Below, piece by piece: positions 22,861-34,410 of a stretch of 64,000 nt of DNA. Location of the stretch: positions 1-64,000 of the forward strand of contig MU832136.1 of assembly GCA_029204225.1 (NCBI GenBank), read 5' to 3'. The notes beneath the pieces were generated by a model. That model did not search any database. It had not been told where the DNA came from and saw nothing but the letters and a program-made list of their open reading frames with translations. Position numbers and translations under genes: made by a program. The stretch comes from Diphasiastrum complanatum (taxonomy: Eukaryota; Streptophyta; Lycopodiopsida; Lycopodiales; Lycopodiaceae). Each line of letters starts with the position of its first letter. Position 1 is the stretch's first letter.

Positions 22861-25800
22861 TGACGACCTAATTACTTAGTATAAATCAACTGTTCATACA
22901 TCTCTTTTATAGAGTTATCAAGTTCTCAAGTTCAAGTTCTAAAGACGATCAGAAGTATTGTAGTTAGCTCTCTATCAAGCTTTCAAGCTTGAACTCTCTT
23001 GAGCATTCTAGCTCAGGCTTTTAGAGATTTATATAGAGTTGTTATTGTGCTACTACTTATCAACAGGGCTGTTTATTTTAGACTTATTCTCAGTTACTCA
23101 GAGATAGCTTAGAGTGTGCGGTTTCTATTCGCTATTGTCTTGTGCTCATTAGCATCTGATTTTGTTTTTCTAAATCAGTACTATCTTCTTATTGCATTCA
23201 GTATATGTCAGAATGCATGCATCTCTATATTGCTTTTGTTACTGACAAAAACTGTTTGAGAATTCAATACTTTATATTTGACTATGTAATCACTTAGTAT
23301 CTAGCAATTTCAAAGTTAGTTGCTAAAGATTGAATGTGATTTTTCATCACTACTACTTTGTTCAATTCTTGATGGGCATAGTCATGCATTGGAAGTAGGA
23401 GTTTTCGCTGCAATTTATCCATCCTATTTCGGACATGGTATGAGAGCGTTGATTCTTTAAGGTCTAATACTATATCAGAGCTTCGATCATAGTATCAGTG
23501 CTAGATCACTATTTTCTTTATCTGAACCGCCACAGCATCAGATCTGTGATCTCTATCAAGGCATAATACTATTTTGCTATCAGAGAAAAAGCTCTAATAC
23601 TTGATATGTTTCGCAATATCAAATTGATATCACGTTCTTCAGTTTCATTCATCCTTTCAGTATCAGAGAATTGTTTTCCTATTATTGGCATTGCTACATC
23701 TTAGCGTCAGCCATCATTTGTAAAAATTTAAGATGAAAAATGAAAGTTTGAATTAAGCGCAATGCTGATAAGCAGAAGCGCAATAGCAATTTTAAAACAG
23801 CTCTAAGAAGTGAGCTAAAATACTAAAGAGTGTTCAAGCTCGTAGGCTTGAGAGAGAGAGAGAGCTAACTATTCAAATGCTTTGCTAATTGCCAACGAGT
23901 TATGGGATGTTGTTACAAGTACAGAAGTTTTACCTGAAGATGACACAAAGTGAAAATTGAAGGATGGTAAGGCTTTTGTGCTTATTATCCTTAATATATG
24001 AGATACTCAGAGTGGACACATAGCTGAAGCTAAAACGTCAAAAGACGTTTGGGACATCCTGAACTCATTATATGATGTGAGGGACGTAACTACTAACGAA
24101 TCAGAAACAGACTCAAAGTCAAGCACAATCATCAGATCCACAATCAAAGAAGAAGATGTTTTCTAGGTATTGCAAGCGCAATAACCAAGGACTGCCGAAT
24201 TTTCCAAGCGAAGAATGCAGCCAAGCAACCTGGTCAACAAGCAAACATAGTTTCATCATCTCCCCAGGACAAAGTGTATGAAGGCGCATTTATGGTCAAA
24301 GACCAAAGCACATTTTTGGATGATTTATGGTTTTTGGATTCTGGAGCAACTCAATATATGACCAATCAACATGATATTTTTAACTCCTACACGCCTTACA
24401 ACACGAAGAAATTTCTTCATCTTGGTGACAGATTGCGATTCTAGCATGATCAATTCAAACCACTATCAAAGGTCTTATATGTTCCTAAACTCTTTACAAA
24501 TCTGTTATCAATAAGTAGAAATACAAATTTAGCTCATAAGGTAGAATTTGAATCTGATCAATACAAAATTATTGATAGGAGTAATAAGTTGCACTTGGCA
24601 AGAGACAGGGTTACTTATATAGATTGGCTCATTGTTATTTTTAGTCTAGTCAAGCCTTGAAAACCTCTATTCTAGTCAATAAAGTATTACTATGGCATCA
24701 TCGCTTAGGACACTTGAATTATACATCTGTTTTGAACATGTCCAGACAATCCATGGTACTTGATATCGACTATCCTTCTGGTAAGGTCGATCTCCCTATC
24801 TGTCATAGCTGCATCTTTGGAAAGCAGGCTAGGATTCCTTTTAGATCAAACCATAGGCATGCAGCAAAAGATATGTTAGATGTTATTCATTCGGATATAT
24901 GTGGACCTATGCAAACTCTTTCATTGTTAGATGCAAAGTATTTCATTACTTTTATTGACGAATTCTTTAAAAGAATAGCTGTTTATTTCATTAATCAGAA
25001 ATCAGAGGCTTTCATCAAATTCAGACAATTCAAAAAGCATGTTGAGAATCAAACTGGCAAACGAATCAAAGCACAGAGGTCAGATAACAGGGGAAAATAC
25101 ATCTCCACCGAATTCAAGGAGTACTGCCTTAACAATGACATTAAGCAACAATACATCACCTCTTATTCACCTCAATCAAATGGTCTTGTTGAGAAAAAGA
25201 ACAGAACCTTAGTTGAATCAGTAGAGTGCATGCTTCACATGCTACACTTCCAAAGTCCTTCTAGGCTGAAGTTGTTTCAACATCAGCCTATATTTAGAAC
25301 AGATGTCCTACTCAAGGTCTCTCAAAACACCATTCAAAGTTTGGACAGGTACCAAAATTTCTCTATCAAACTTACGAGTTTTTGGATGTATTGCTTTTGC
25401 GCAGATACCTCATGATCTCAGGAAGAAGCTCAACTTCTAGAGTATCAAATGTATTCTCATCAGCTATACTACTTCAGATCAAGCCTACAAGTTGTTCGAT
25501 CCTATCAAGTCGAAGATATTTACTAGCCAGGATGTCATCTTCATCGAAGATCAGTTTCAAGACCTCAAAGGAAAAGGAAGCCCCCATGTAGCCGACTTGT
25601 CAGATTCTCTTGACATATTGAGCTTTCCAGTTCCTCAGTCAGCTATTCCCATTGAAGGTTTTATAAACCGACATCTCTCCAAGAGGCACTCAGTCAGCCT
25701 AATTCAGATCTCTGGAAAGAAGCTATGGATAAAGAGTTCATCTCTTATCAAGAACCAGACATGGACAATTGTCGAATTACCTGCTAGTAAAAACATAGTT

Positions 25801-25900
25801 GATTTTAAATGGATTTTCAAAGTCAAGTACAATATAGATGGAAGCATCAACAGGAGAAAGGCACGACTTGTCACCAGAGGATTTTCTCTTATTAATCGAC
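22861..25900 (+). mobile_element. 5' half of a Ty1/Copia element, plus strand
   Basis: The LTR-like segment ends ...TTTCGGACA at 23435, directly before a primer site (TGGTATGAGAGC, one base from the usual form, 23436-23447). Gag, protease and integrase relics follow. The coding signal ends at RT start near 25895, where sequence of the second H3-like leader begins. No 3' LTR was found. The LTR's left edge is uncertain. Confidence 0.75.
23880..25900 (+). pseudogene. Copia gag-protease-integrase relic
   Basis: About 23890-24080 is Gag-like (NELWDVV, KDVWDILNSLYD). 24320-24350 gives the protease motif LWFLDSGATQYM. 24657-25415 is GAG-pre-integrase and integrase: LWHHRLGHLNYTSV, CHSCIFGKQARIPF, HSDICGPM, ITFIDEFF, QRSDNRGKYIS, YSPQSNGLVEKKNRT. 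The second catalytic block reads SDNRGKY instead of SDNGGEY. 25492-25895 is the post-integrase linker and RT start (FKWIFKVKYNIDGSINRRKAR). Many stops occur before 24650. Confidence 0.85.
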
Positions 25901-26055
25901 TAATCGATTTTAATCTTCATCCATTGTTTATCCAGTTCTGTAGATTTTCCCGTGTCGATATCTTTCTTTCTTAGCCAGTATCGCTATCACACGAACCCTT
26001 CTGCTATTCTATGCCATAGTAGCCCTCTCTCGTGTCGTAGAAATTTTTGATCTCA
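25900..26055 (+). repeat. Leader of H3-like copy B
   Basis: CAGTATCGCTATCACACGAAC and CTCTCGTGTCGTAGAAAT...CTCAATGGCTCGAACGAAG match the last unit of the tandem leader of copy A (20270-20360). Confidence 0.6.
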
Positions 26056-26094
26056 ATGGCTCGAACGAAGAAAACTGTTAGATTGACTAGTTTT
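26056..26094 (+). pseudogene. H3-like pseudogene copy B, N-terminal piece
   Basis: ATG at 26056 opens MARTKKTVRLTSF, closer to the H3 N-terminus (ARTK conserved) than copy A. The reading frame is cut at 26094 by an insertion and resumes at 33315. TAGTTTT occurs on both sides of the insertion (26088-26094 and 33315-33321). See 33315-34212 for the fold and tail. Confidence 0.72.
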
Positions 26095-26621
26095 TGATGA
26101 AAATCCAGCAAGTTCACACGTGTGGGGAACAATCCTAAAGTGTGAATGATCTTGTTAAGCTTTGTGTTTAGCACATAATCTGATTCTAGATTGAATATCA
26201 AGATCTAGTACAAAAATTCACGGCCAAAGCACAATCTAGCATGCTAGAAATCAAAGAGTGATTGCTTTCAATATCAAAAGAGAAGAAGTACGAAGAATTT
26301 AATGCATTAGCATAGCCTCCTCCACGAGTTAGAGAGAGAGAAATTCAAGCATACAAGATGATAGATCCAAATTGATATAAAATAGCTTCAAAGCTTGGTT
26401 ATTCATCAAAAATTATGAGAGAGCTCACATACATTTATGGAGATTGGAGTAGCTTGAGGTAGAGCATTCTCTCTTCTACTTTCATCCACATCTAAAAGTG
26501 ATAACTAAAGAACTAGTGACATTTGTCACTTTACATGCATGCATATCTACCTACTTTTACCAAGTGGCAATTTCTAAACGAGAATTATCCAAATCACTAT
26601 GCATGTGTCCAATACACTTTG

Positions 26622-27276
26622 TGTGAAAATTGTCAACATTTCCTAGCTAGTTTGAGGCCTAAATTGGCTAAAATTGTAAATAGTTTTGGTTCTGGAGTTT
26701 TGCACGTGTGAACCAGGCCACAATGTTTTTATTTACTGTATTTTTTCAGTATGATGAAGTGTCAAACTTCATACCCTTCAAAATGAGACCATTTTGATGT
26801 ATTTTGGTCATATAAGCCATTTTTAGCTATTTTTCCTATATAGGGAATATCTAGGGTCAAGTACCTTCTAGAGAGAGGAGAGAGAGTCATCTTCCTCATC
26901 CATAAATAGTAGGGAAGTCGTGGAGAACAGGTTGGAGAAACCTTTTGTATGCTTCATTGAGATCAATAGATCATTGTCATTGTTTCTTCCTCCATTGAGA
27001 GCATTGTTGTGTGTATTGTCTTCAAGCTATTGTGTATGATCTTAGGTGCTTTCCAAAAGTGGTAGGCTGATGTATTATGGACTGTATAATGCTATTTTGG
27101 GCCGCACTTGATGTTTATGGAAGTTTCCATTTGTGATAAATGCTTTTTGATCAAGTTCTTTGCATTCTAGGTAGCATAGAATGTGTTGCCAATTCCTAGC
27201 TTATGTAGTTTGGAGTGCAAGCATTCAAGCCAATGATCTTGGAGTTTAGATCCACTTAGGATCTGTATTTTTCACA
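26622..27276 (+). repeat. 5' LTR of the young Copia element
   Basis: It has TGTGAAAATTG...TTTTTCACA termini, a CACGTGTG box about 80 bp in, and a CATAAATAG TATA-like box near 26900. It is 655 bp long, the same as the 3' copy. Confidence 0.95.
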
Positions 27277-27288
27277 TGGTATCAGAGC
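27277..27288 (+). promoter_or_regulatory. Copia primer-binding site
   Basis: TGGTATCAGAGC directly follows the 5' LTR. Confidence 0.95.
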
Positions 27289-28448
27289 TGGTTGGCTTCT
27301 ATTTACAGTAAGTATTCCATTTTTGGTGATATTTGGATGTTTGATCAAGTTCTAGCATGATTTTGCATTGCTTTGTTGATCAAATCTTACTAACCTTTGT
27401 TTTGTGAGTTGAACTTGTGGATCAAAAGCATATTTCAGGTCTATTGAAGATCAGAGGCTGAAAAGAAACTATTTTGGATCAGATCATAACACCTAATCAT
27501 TTGTGATTGTGAGGCTTGTGCATATTCAATACTAACAATGTTCTTTTCAATCCTATTGTTGACAATCTCCATTCTTGGATGAACACTCTCCTTAAGTGGA
27601 TGAAACTTCTCCTTAAGTGGATGACAAATGCTCTTTTGAGTGAGTTGTAATTCTCCTAAAGGCTGAGCAAAGCTCCCATTTGGATGAAAGATCCCCTTTT
27701 TTGGGTGAACATATTGTAAGCTCCATTGTGAAGAGCATATTGTAAAGATTGTCATCAATTTTGGCATAAATTTTGGTGTACTTTGTTGAGCATGTAAGTA
27801 ACTCTCCTTATGTAATTTGATTGGAGCATTTGCTGGAAGGTGTTAACCATTATGCAAGTGTGTTTTCAGGTTCTTAACAGGTTGAGGAACATTCTCATGT
27901 GAAGTGATCTTAGATCTACATCTAAACACCAAGATTTGACAAGATAGTGAAGCTAGTCTTGTGATTCACTAAGTGTGCTCATTCATTCACCTCTAAATCT
28001 TGTATTTATCACTTGCTGGAGTTTATAAACTTTTAGAAGTGTGGTTTACATGTGGTTTTACAGGTTGAATCAATATCTTAGTGTGTTGATCATATGTTGA
28101 TCAAGTTTGTTCATTACTAGGTAATCTTGGCATCCTAGTTTTGGGTATTTTCTAAGAATGCAAGTAACTCTTCACACCATAACTTGATTTGGTCACTTGC
28201 TGGAAAGTTTGAGAGCTTAAGCAAGAGTGTGTTCAGGTTGGTTTGATTTTGTAATCCATTCTTAGTGTGTGCAAAGTGTTGCATGTGTTTCAATCTTCCT
28301 TTCTATGCTTGGAAACCATCTAGGTTCAAGATAGAAGTGTTTTAGGGTCCTAAATCTTCATAGATCTCTTTATCTATCATTTGTTGAGAGAAAAGTGAGT
28401 GCTAAGTGCTTTAGGACAGAACCTAGAAGTTGAAGAAACATTAGAATC
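27289..28448 (+). other. Leader of the young Copia element
   Basis: This is 1.16 kb without a gene. A CTCCTTAAGTGGATGA unit is duplicated in tandem at about 27590-27625, and a CACTTGCTGGA-containing segment recurs loosely near 27830, 28010 and 28195. Confidence 0.7.
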
Positions 28449-31103
28449 ATGGCTTCCAATGGTGGGATCATGCTAGAGTCTAGTGAAAGGTTGAGTTCAT
28501 CAAACTACTCTACTTGGAAAGTGAGGATGGAGTCCTTACTTGAGTTGAATGAACTCATGGACATAGTTGCAGAAATTGAAGAGAGACCTCTCACACTTCA
28601 AGAGCAACAAAGGTTTGATAAGAAGGCCAAAAGGGCTCTTCATATCATTAAAATGAATGTTACAAATGAACTTCTCAAGGAAGTTGGAAAGTGTCAAAGT
28701 GCAAGTGAGGCATGGAATGCCTTAAAGAAGCTCTTTGAATCAAAGTCCACATCTAGGGTATTGACCCTAAGGAGACAAATATTTTCTAGTAGGCAAAGAG
28801 AGGGTGAAAGTGCTCATGCATTTATCTTGAGAGTTAAGTCCCTAAGTGATGATTTAGCATGCATTGATGAGAACATAAAAGATGGTGAAATAGTCCAAGT
28901 TATGTTGAATGGTTTGCTAAATGAACATGCTAACCTTGTGCAAAGTTTTGTCATTCAAAGAGTCTTGCCAAGTGTGGTTGACTTGCAAGAAATCTTATTG
29001 GCTGAAGAACATAGGTTGCAATCAAAGCTTGATGGTGCATCCTTGCAAGGTGGAGGTGAAGAGGCCTTCTTCACAAAAGGCAAATTCAAGGGCAAAGGTA
29101 AAGGCAAAGGGAAATGGTCCAAAGGTGGTAACTTTGATCATGATGATCACTCTTCCTCTTCCTCTTCTACTAAGAACAATAAGTCAAAGTTCAAGTGCCT
29201 TTATTGTGGGATAAAAGGTCATTTTGCAAATGAATGTTATAAGAAGAAAAGAGAGCAAGGAGAGAGGCAAGGAAATCTTACAATAGATGAGGAAGAACAT
29301 AACACATGTGAATCACTTGTTATGACTTCAAGTTTGTTAGCCAACATAGATGATAATGATCCTTGGTGGATTGATAGTGGAGCCTCATCTCACATGACAA
29401 GACATAAGGAATACTTTACATCCTTATTGTCTTATGAGGGAGAAGGTAACATCATCTACACTGCAAATGATGGTCAATGTGACATCAAAGGAATAGGCAC
29501 TATTCCTATTTCCCTTTCAACAAATAGGAAAGCAAATCTTGAAAATGTTTTGTACATTCCTTCAATCACTAAGAACTTGCTTAGTGTAAGTCAAATGATT
29601 GACAAAGGACTTGATGTGGAGTTCATTGGAGATGCATGTTTGATAAGTAAATGTGGATCCTTGATTGCTCAAGGTAGGAGGCATGGTAAACTTTTCAAGC
29701 TTGATGCATGTGTGATCTCTAATCATGAAGGATGTATGGCTAGGGAGCAATTGACAAACCAAGAAGTTTGGCACAAGAGGTTGGGCCATCCCAACTTCAA
29801 ATCTTTGGAGGTAATGGCAAAGAAAGAGCTTGTTCTTGGTCTCCCTAAAAGTCTTGTTGCAAACAATAGTGTTTGTGAACATTGTGCCTTGTCCAAATCT
29901 CATAGACTTGCTTATTCTAGATCTACTTCTAGATCTAAAGAAGCTTTTCAACTTGTGCATTCTGATATTCATTCTTCTAGTACAACTAGCAATGGTGGGG
30001 CAAAGATGTATGCAACTTTCATTGATGACTTTAGTAGGTATACTTGGATCTATCTTCTTAAAAGTAAGGATGAAGTGTTTGCTGCATTTGTCAAGTTCAA
30101 GAATGAAATGGAAAACCAATTCAATACAAAGATCAAATGCTTAAGATCTGATAATGGAGGGGAATACACCTCAAATAGGTTCAAAGACTTTTGTATAGCA
30201 CATGGGATTAAGAGGGAGATGTCTAGTCCTAGGACTCCACAACAGAATGGAGTGGCCGAGAGGAAGAATAGAACCCTTTGTGAATGTGCCAAGGCAATGA
30301 GACTACATGCTAATCTTGCTAAGTCTTTTTGGGGGGAAGCTTTAGCATGTGCTAACTATCTATGTAATAGATGCACAAGTGCTTCCTTGGATGGTAAAAC
30401 TCCTCATGAGGTTCTTTATGGTAGAAGGCCGAGTGTCAAGCATTGTAGGATCTTTGGATGTACATGTTTTGTCAATATCACACTTGATGATAGAACTAAA
30501 GAAGATCCTTCATCAAAGAAGGGTGTGTTTGTTGGCTATAGTGAAGTAAGCAAGGCTTACAAAGTGTACATTCCTTCTACAAAGAAAGTTGTCATAAGTA
30601 GGGATGTCATCTTTCATGAAGAGAATGTTTCCAATGTTGTTGATGTTGATGTTGATGTGCCTACTAATCATCATGATGTGCAAGATGTCTTGGATGAAGA
30701 TGGAGATGCCACTCCAAAGCAAACTTCAAGGAAGACTCAAAGGCAAAGGGCTAAGCCATCAAGGCTAACCTATGATGAAAAAGGAAAGCAAGTGGTGGAC
30801 AACTCTAACTTTGCTTTTCTTACCTCTTTTGATGAACCAACTTGTGTAGGTGAAGCAATTCAAAAGAAGGAATGGATCCAAGCCATGGATCATGAGCATC
30901 AAGCACTCATCAAAAGCAACACATGGAGGTTGGTAAAGCTTCCAAAGGACAAGAAGGCAATTGGTTGTAAGTGGATCTTCAAGATCAAGACAAATCAAGA
31001 TGGATCAATCAACAAGTACAAGGCAAGGTTGTGGCAAAGGGGTATGCTCAAGAATATGGTATTGACTATGATGAGACCTTTGCACCCGTGGCAAAGATGG
31101 TAA
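28449..31103 (+). CDS. Copia Gag-protease-integrase polyprotein (frame cut at RT start)
   Basis: This is an 884-codon frame whose ATG begins a standard Copia Gag (SSNYSTWKVRMESL). The CCHC knuckle CLYCGIKGHFANEC lies near residue 248. The protease site DSGASSHM is near 308 and the GAG-pre-integrase VWHKRLGHPNFKSL near 440. The integrase catalytic D, D, E lie in HSDIH (about 504), SDNGGEY (about 567) and QQNGVAERKNRT (about 600). RT starts near 811-861 (IGCKWIFKIKTNQDGS). At about 31030 one G appears to be missing compared with related elements, which shifts the frame, so the last 14 codons are out of frame. RT and RNase H continue in the frame at 30971-32401. Confidence 0.93.
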   Translation: MASNGGIMLESSERLSSSNYSTWKVRMESLLELNELMDIVAEIEERPLTLQEQQRFDKKAKRALHIIKMNVTNELLKEVGKCQSASEAWNALKKLFESKSTSRVLTLRRQIFSSRQREGESAHAFILRVKSLSDDLACIDENIKDGEIVQVMLNGLLNEHANLVQSFVIQRVLPSVVDLQEILLAEEHRLQSKLDGASLQGGGEEAFFTKGKFKGKGKGKGKWSKGGNFDHDDHSSSSSSTKNNKSKFKCLYCGIKGHFANECYKKKREQGERQGNLTIDEEEHNTCESLVMTSSLLANIDDNDPWWIDSGASSHMTRHKEYFTSLLSYEGEGNIIYTANDGQCDIKGIGTIPISLSTNRKANLENVLYIPSITKNLLSVSQMIDKGLDVEFIGDACLISKCGSLIAQGRRHGKLFKLDACVISNHEGCMAREQLTNQEVWHKRLGHPNFKSLEVMAKKELVLGLPKSLVANNSVCEHCALSKSHRLAYSRSTSRSKEAFQLVHSDIHSSSTTSNGGAKMYATFIDDFSRYTWIYLLKSKDEVFAAFVKFKNEMENQFNTKIKCLRSDNGGEYTSNRFKDFCIAHGIKREMSSPRTPQQNGVAERKNRTLCECAKAMRLHANLAKSFWGEALACANYLCNRCTSASLDGKTPHEVLYGRRPSVKHCRIFGCTCFVNITLDDRTKEDPSSKKGVFVGYSEVSKAYKVYIPSTKKVVISRDVIFHEENVSNVVDVDVDVPTNHHDVQDVLDEDGDATPKQTSRKTQRQRAKPSRLTYDEKGKQVVDNSNFAFLTSFDEPTCVGEAIQKKEWIQAMDHEHQALIKSNTWRLVKLPKDKKAIGCKWIFKIKTNQDGSINKYKARLWQRGMLKNMVLTMMRPLHPWQRW

Positions 31104-32401
31104 CTATTCGAATCCTAATCTCTCTTGCAACTCTTTATGATTGGGATATGTGGCAAATGGATGTTACTAATGCCTTCTTGAATGGTGATCTTGAAGAAGA
31201 TATTTACATGGAGCAACCCGAGGGCTATGTTTCACATGATGAGCCTAATCATGTGTGCTATCTCCAAAAGAGTTTGTATGGGCTAAAGCAAGCACCAAGG
31301 AGTTGGTATGCTAAGCTCAATTCCTTCTTACTTTCTCAAAACTTTGTTATGAGTGAGTATGATCATTCTCTCTACTTTAGATTGAATGAAAATGATATCA
31401 CTTTACTTTTGATCTATGTTGATGACATTATCTTAAGTGGTGGTAACAATCTAGATATAGATGAAATCAAGATGGCACTCAAAAGAGAGTTTGAAATTCA
31501 AGATCTTGGTAAACTTCATTATATCTTAGGAATAGAGATTATTAGAACTTCTAAATCTACATTCATATGTCAAGAAAAGTATGTTAACTCTATTCTAAAA
31601 AGGTTTCATATGGAAGATTGTAAAGTTGTTTCTACTCCTATGGAATCAAATGTAAAGCTAACTACAAGAAGTAATGAAAGATCCTTCAAGGACATTACTC
31701 TCTATAGAAAGCTAATAGGATCTCTTATATGGTTAACCATCACAAGACCTGATCTAAGCTTTGTGGTTGGTAAACTAAGTCAATTTATGCAAGATCCTAG
31801 TGAGGCTCATTGGAAGCTAGGAAAGAGAGTACTTAGATACATCTCGGGATCTAGAGATTTTGGCATCTTGTATGGAGGTACTACACCTAACCTTTGTGGA
31901 TTTTCAGATTCAGATTTTGCAGGTGATCAAATGGATAGGAAGTCAACAAGTGCCTTTGCAATCTATCTTGGAGATGGAGTGGTCTCATGGCTATCAAAGA
32001 AGCAACCAACTATCTCTCTATCTTCCACCGAAGCCGAGTACAAGGCATTAACAACATGCACCAAGGAGATTCTTTGGATCAAGAGGATGTTATTGGATCT
32101 TCACTTGCTGGAACCAGAGAAGACTCCAATCATACTTTGTGATAACCTTTCAGCCCAAAGCTTGGCAAGCAATCCTGTTTTTCATGCAAGGAGCAAGCAC
32201 ATTGAGATTGCTCACCATTTTGTGAGAGATCAAGTCATTGCCAAAGAGGTGGAGCTTCAACATGTCTCTTCAAAGGAGTGTGTGGCTGATATCTTCACCA
32301 AACCATTGGGAAAGGACCTATATTTAATGCATAGATCTAATCTTGGAATGTGCTCAAAGACTATGTTGAAACTAGCATCCAATGTTGAAGAGGGAGTGTG
32401 A
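31030..32401 (+). CDS. Copia reverse transcriptase and RNase H, downstream frame
   Basis: This frame is open from 30971, but the homologous part begins at about 31030. RT motifs are intact: ETFAPVAKMVTIR, DVTNAFLNGDLEEDIYMEQP, YGLKQAPRSWY and the catalytic LLIYVDDIILSG. RNase H follows: GFSDSDFAGDQMDRKSTSAF, SLSSTEAEYKAL, CDNLSAQSLASNP and ARSKHIEIAHHFVRDQV. It ends VEEGV, with the TGA inside the first bases of the 3' LTR. The catalytic residues look complete, so only the upstream one-base shift separates it from Gag-integrase. Translation as a separate protein is unlikely because no native start is present. Confidence 0.93.
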
Positions 32402-33051
32402 AAATTGTCAACATTTCCTAGCTAGTTTGAGGCCTAAATTGGCTAAAATTGTAAATAGTTTTGGTTCTGGAGTTTTGCACGTGTGAACCAGGCCACAATG
32501 TTTTTATTTACTGTATTTTTTCAGTATGATGAAGTGTCAAACTTCATACCCTTCAAAATGAGACCATTTTGATGTATTTTGGTCATATAAGCCATTTTTA
32601 GCTATTTTTCCTATATAGGGAATATCTAGGGTCAAGTACCTTCTAGAGAGAGGAGAGAGAGTCATCTTCCTAATCCATAAATAGTAGGGAAGTCGTGGAG
32701 AACAGGTTGGAGAAACCTTTTGTATGCTTCATTGAGATCAATAGATCATTGTCATTGTTTCTTCCTCCATTGAGAGCATTGTTGTGTGTATTGTCTTCAA
32801 GCTATTGTGTATGATCTTAGGTGCTTTCCAAAAGTGGTAGGCTGATGTATTATGGACTGTATAATGCTATTTTGGGCCGCACTTGATGTTTATGGAAGTT
32901 TCCATTTGTGATAAATGCTTTTTGATCAAGTTCTTTGCATTCTAGGTAGCATAGAATGTGTTGCCAATTCCTAGCTTATGTAGTTTGGAGTGCAAGCATT
33001 CAAGCCAATGATCTTGGAGTTTAGATCCACTTAGGATCTGTATTTTTCACA
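32397..33051 (+). repeat. 3' LTR of the young Copia element
   Basis: This is 655 bp and matches 26622-27276 except at one visible position. It is followed by the CTTTG target duplication. Confidence 0.95.
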
Positions 33052-33314
33052 CTTTGTGCATGCCTTGCATGTCACTTTGGATCACTTACAATCATTGCAT
33101 GATATATGCCACGAGTTTCTACAAGCCCATAATTGGCATTTCTATGTCTACATTCTATATGCATATTGTATTTGATCAACTAGTCTCATGAAACCATGTA
33201 GCTCGAGTTTCCTCTAGGCCAAATTTGGCATTTGCAATATGAAACATTACATACACATAGAAAAAAAACTTTTACTAAAGCCTAAAGTCAAGATAGATGA
33301 TTTTCCATTTTCAA

Positions 33315-34212
33315 TAGTTTTGTCACGCCAGCCCACCGCCATCCACAGACTAAGCCCATTCGTCCGCAAAGACACGAAAAACCTAGCCGTCCATGGTTGA
33401 CAGACATTAGATCTCTTCAAAGGAGCACTAAGCTTCTGATCCCGTAAGCAACTTTGTATTGGGCTGTGAGGGAGGTCACGCATGCTATGACCACTCATTT
33501 GCCCTATGTAGTGAGCTTGAATATCACTGCTTTGGAGGCACTTCATATTGCATATGAGGACTTCTAGGTCAAAATGTTTAAGGATTCCATTTTATGTTCT
33601 ATACATGCCAAGAGAGTGACACTGATGCCCAAAGACATGTTTCTTGTCATGAGGCTTTGGAACACCTATGAAAACATTTTCAAGTCTGGCTTCACACAGA
33701 GACAAGAGTCTCTTGCCAGGCAGCATGTCCCACCTCAAAAAAGGAGAAAGCAAGCATAGCCCAAGTGGGCACAATGCAAGCTTTGGTCTCCCAACTCTTC
33801 ACGCTCGCCTACTCCATTGAATAGAGATGTGGCAACTACCTCGGGAATTCCACGAGTTGAGAGCCCTCCAACAACCCTTGGTCTGAATATCCCCACTTCT
33901 CCTTCTCAACAGTTGGAGGATCTAAATACAATGGTGGACAAGATTGTATTTGATGTTGAAGCAACTGATAAAGAGTTGCATATCAGACTCTCTAATGATC
34001 CAAAGGACACATTTTTTGATTCTAAAATATACATTGAATTTGATATGTATATAGCCAAAAGAATAGACGATCTTGGAGGAGAATTTTTGTTTTGTATAGA
34101 TGATATCAATTTTAATATGCATATCAAAGATAAGCATTGTAAGGAGCTAAAGAAAAAAACCTCCCATATCTCGAATACAATTGTTGAAGTTGGGTGTGTA
34201 TTTTTTATATAA
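33315..34212 (+). pseudogene. H3-like pseudogene copy B: histone fold and extended tail
   Basis: Continuing from 26094, the frame reads FVTPAHRHPQTKP, then LTDIRSLQRSTKLLIP, a TAA, AVREVTHAMTTHL, ITALEALHIAYEDF, a TAG, then FKDSILCSIHAKRVTLMPKDM. The last segment matches the H3 end (LCAIHAKRVTIMPKD) and keeps the cysteine lost in copy A. The stops differ from those of copy A, so both decayed independently from an intact ancestor. The tail continues past the fold (KSGFTQRQ, PPQKRRKQ, ATTSGIPRVES) into an open stretch of about 130 residues (33817-34212) with VDKIVFDVEATDKELHIRLS and CKELKKKTSHIS, which I do not recognise. The tail is homologous to copy A up to about 33860. Confidence 0.78.
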
Positions 34213-34410
34213 ATATACATATACAATCACCAAGAAGATTTGTGTTGTATCTCCATTTTTTGGACATCTCTTGCATCGAGAGAGGAAAGCTAGAAGGCTC
34301 TTCAAGCACATATGCAAGTAGGCAACCATCTTCATCATTCCATAATGTGCAGAGTAAGATAATAATTATTTTGTAAGATTTGTTTCTCGTAAACACTATA
34401 GATTCTAGTC

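Larger units (their letters stand above)
26622..33051 (+). mobile_element. Nearly intact, young Ty1/Copia retrotransposon
   Basis: This 6430-bp element has 655-bp LTRs (26622-27276 and 32397-33051) that differ at one base by eye (CTTCCTCATCC versus CTTCCTAATCC). Perfect CTTTG duplications flank it (26617-26621 and 33052-33056). It has a canonical primer site, a long leader, gag-pol in two overlapping frames, and a purine tract GAAGAGGGAG before the 3' LTR. Every Copia domain is present. A single-base loss at the RT start is the only clear disabling change, so insertion was recent. Confidence 0.96.
26095..33314. mobile_element. Insertion of about 785 bp splitting H3-like copy B, itself carrying a Copia element
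   Basis: Between two TAGTTTT copies lies sequence starting TGATGAAAATCC and ending CCATTTTCAA. After removing the nested Copia (26622-33051) and its duplicated CTTTG, about 785 bp remain. Those 785 bp contain a CACACGTGTG palindrome and no ORF. It could be a solo LTR or a non-autonomous DNA transposon (the ends GATGAAAATC and GATTTTCC are weakly inverted). The duplication length is ambiguous at 5-7 bp. Confidence 0.55.

Noticed and set aside
29562-30292. Minus-strand ORFs inside the young Copia gag-pol
   Set aside because: They are antisense to conserved integrase and protease codons. No domain.
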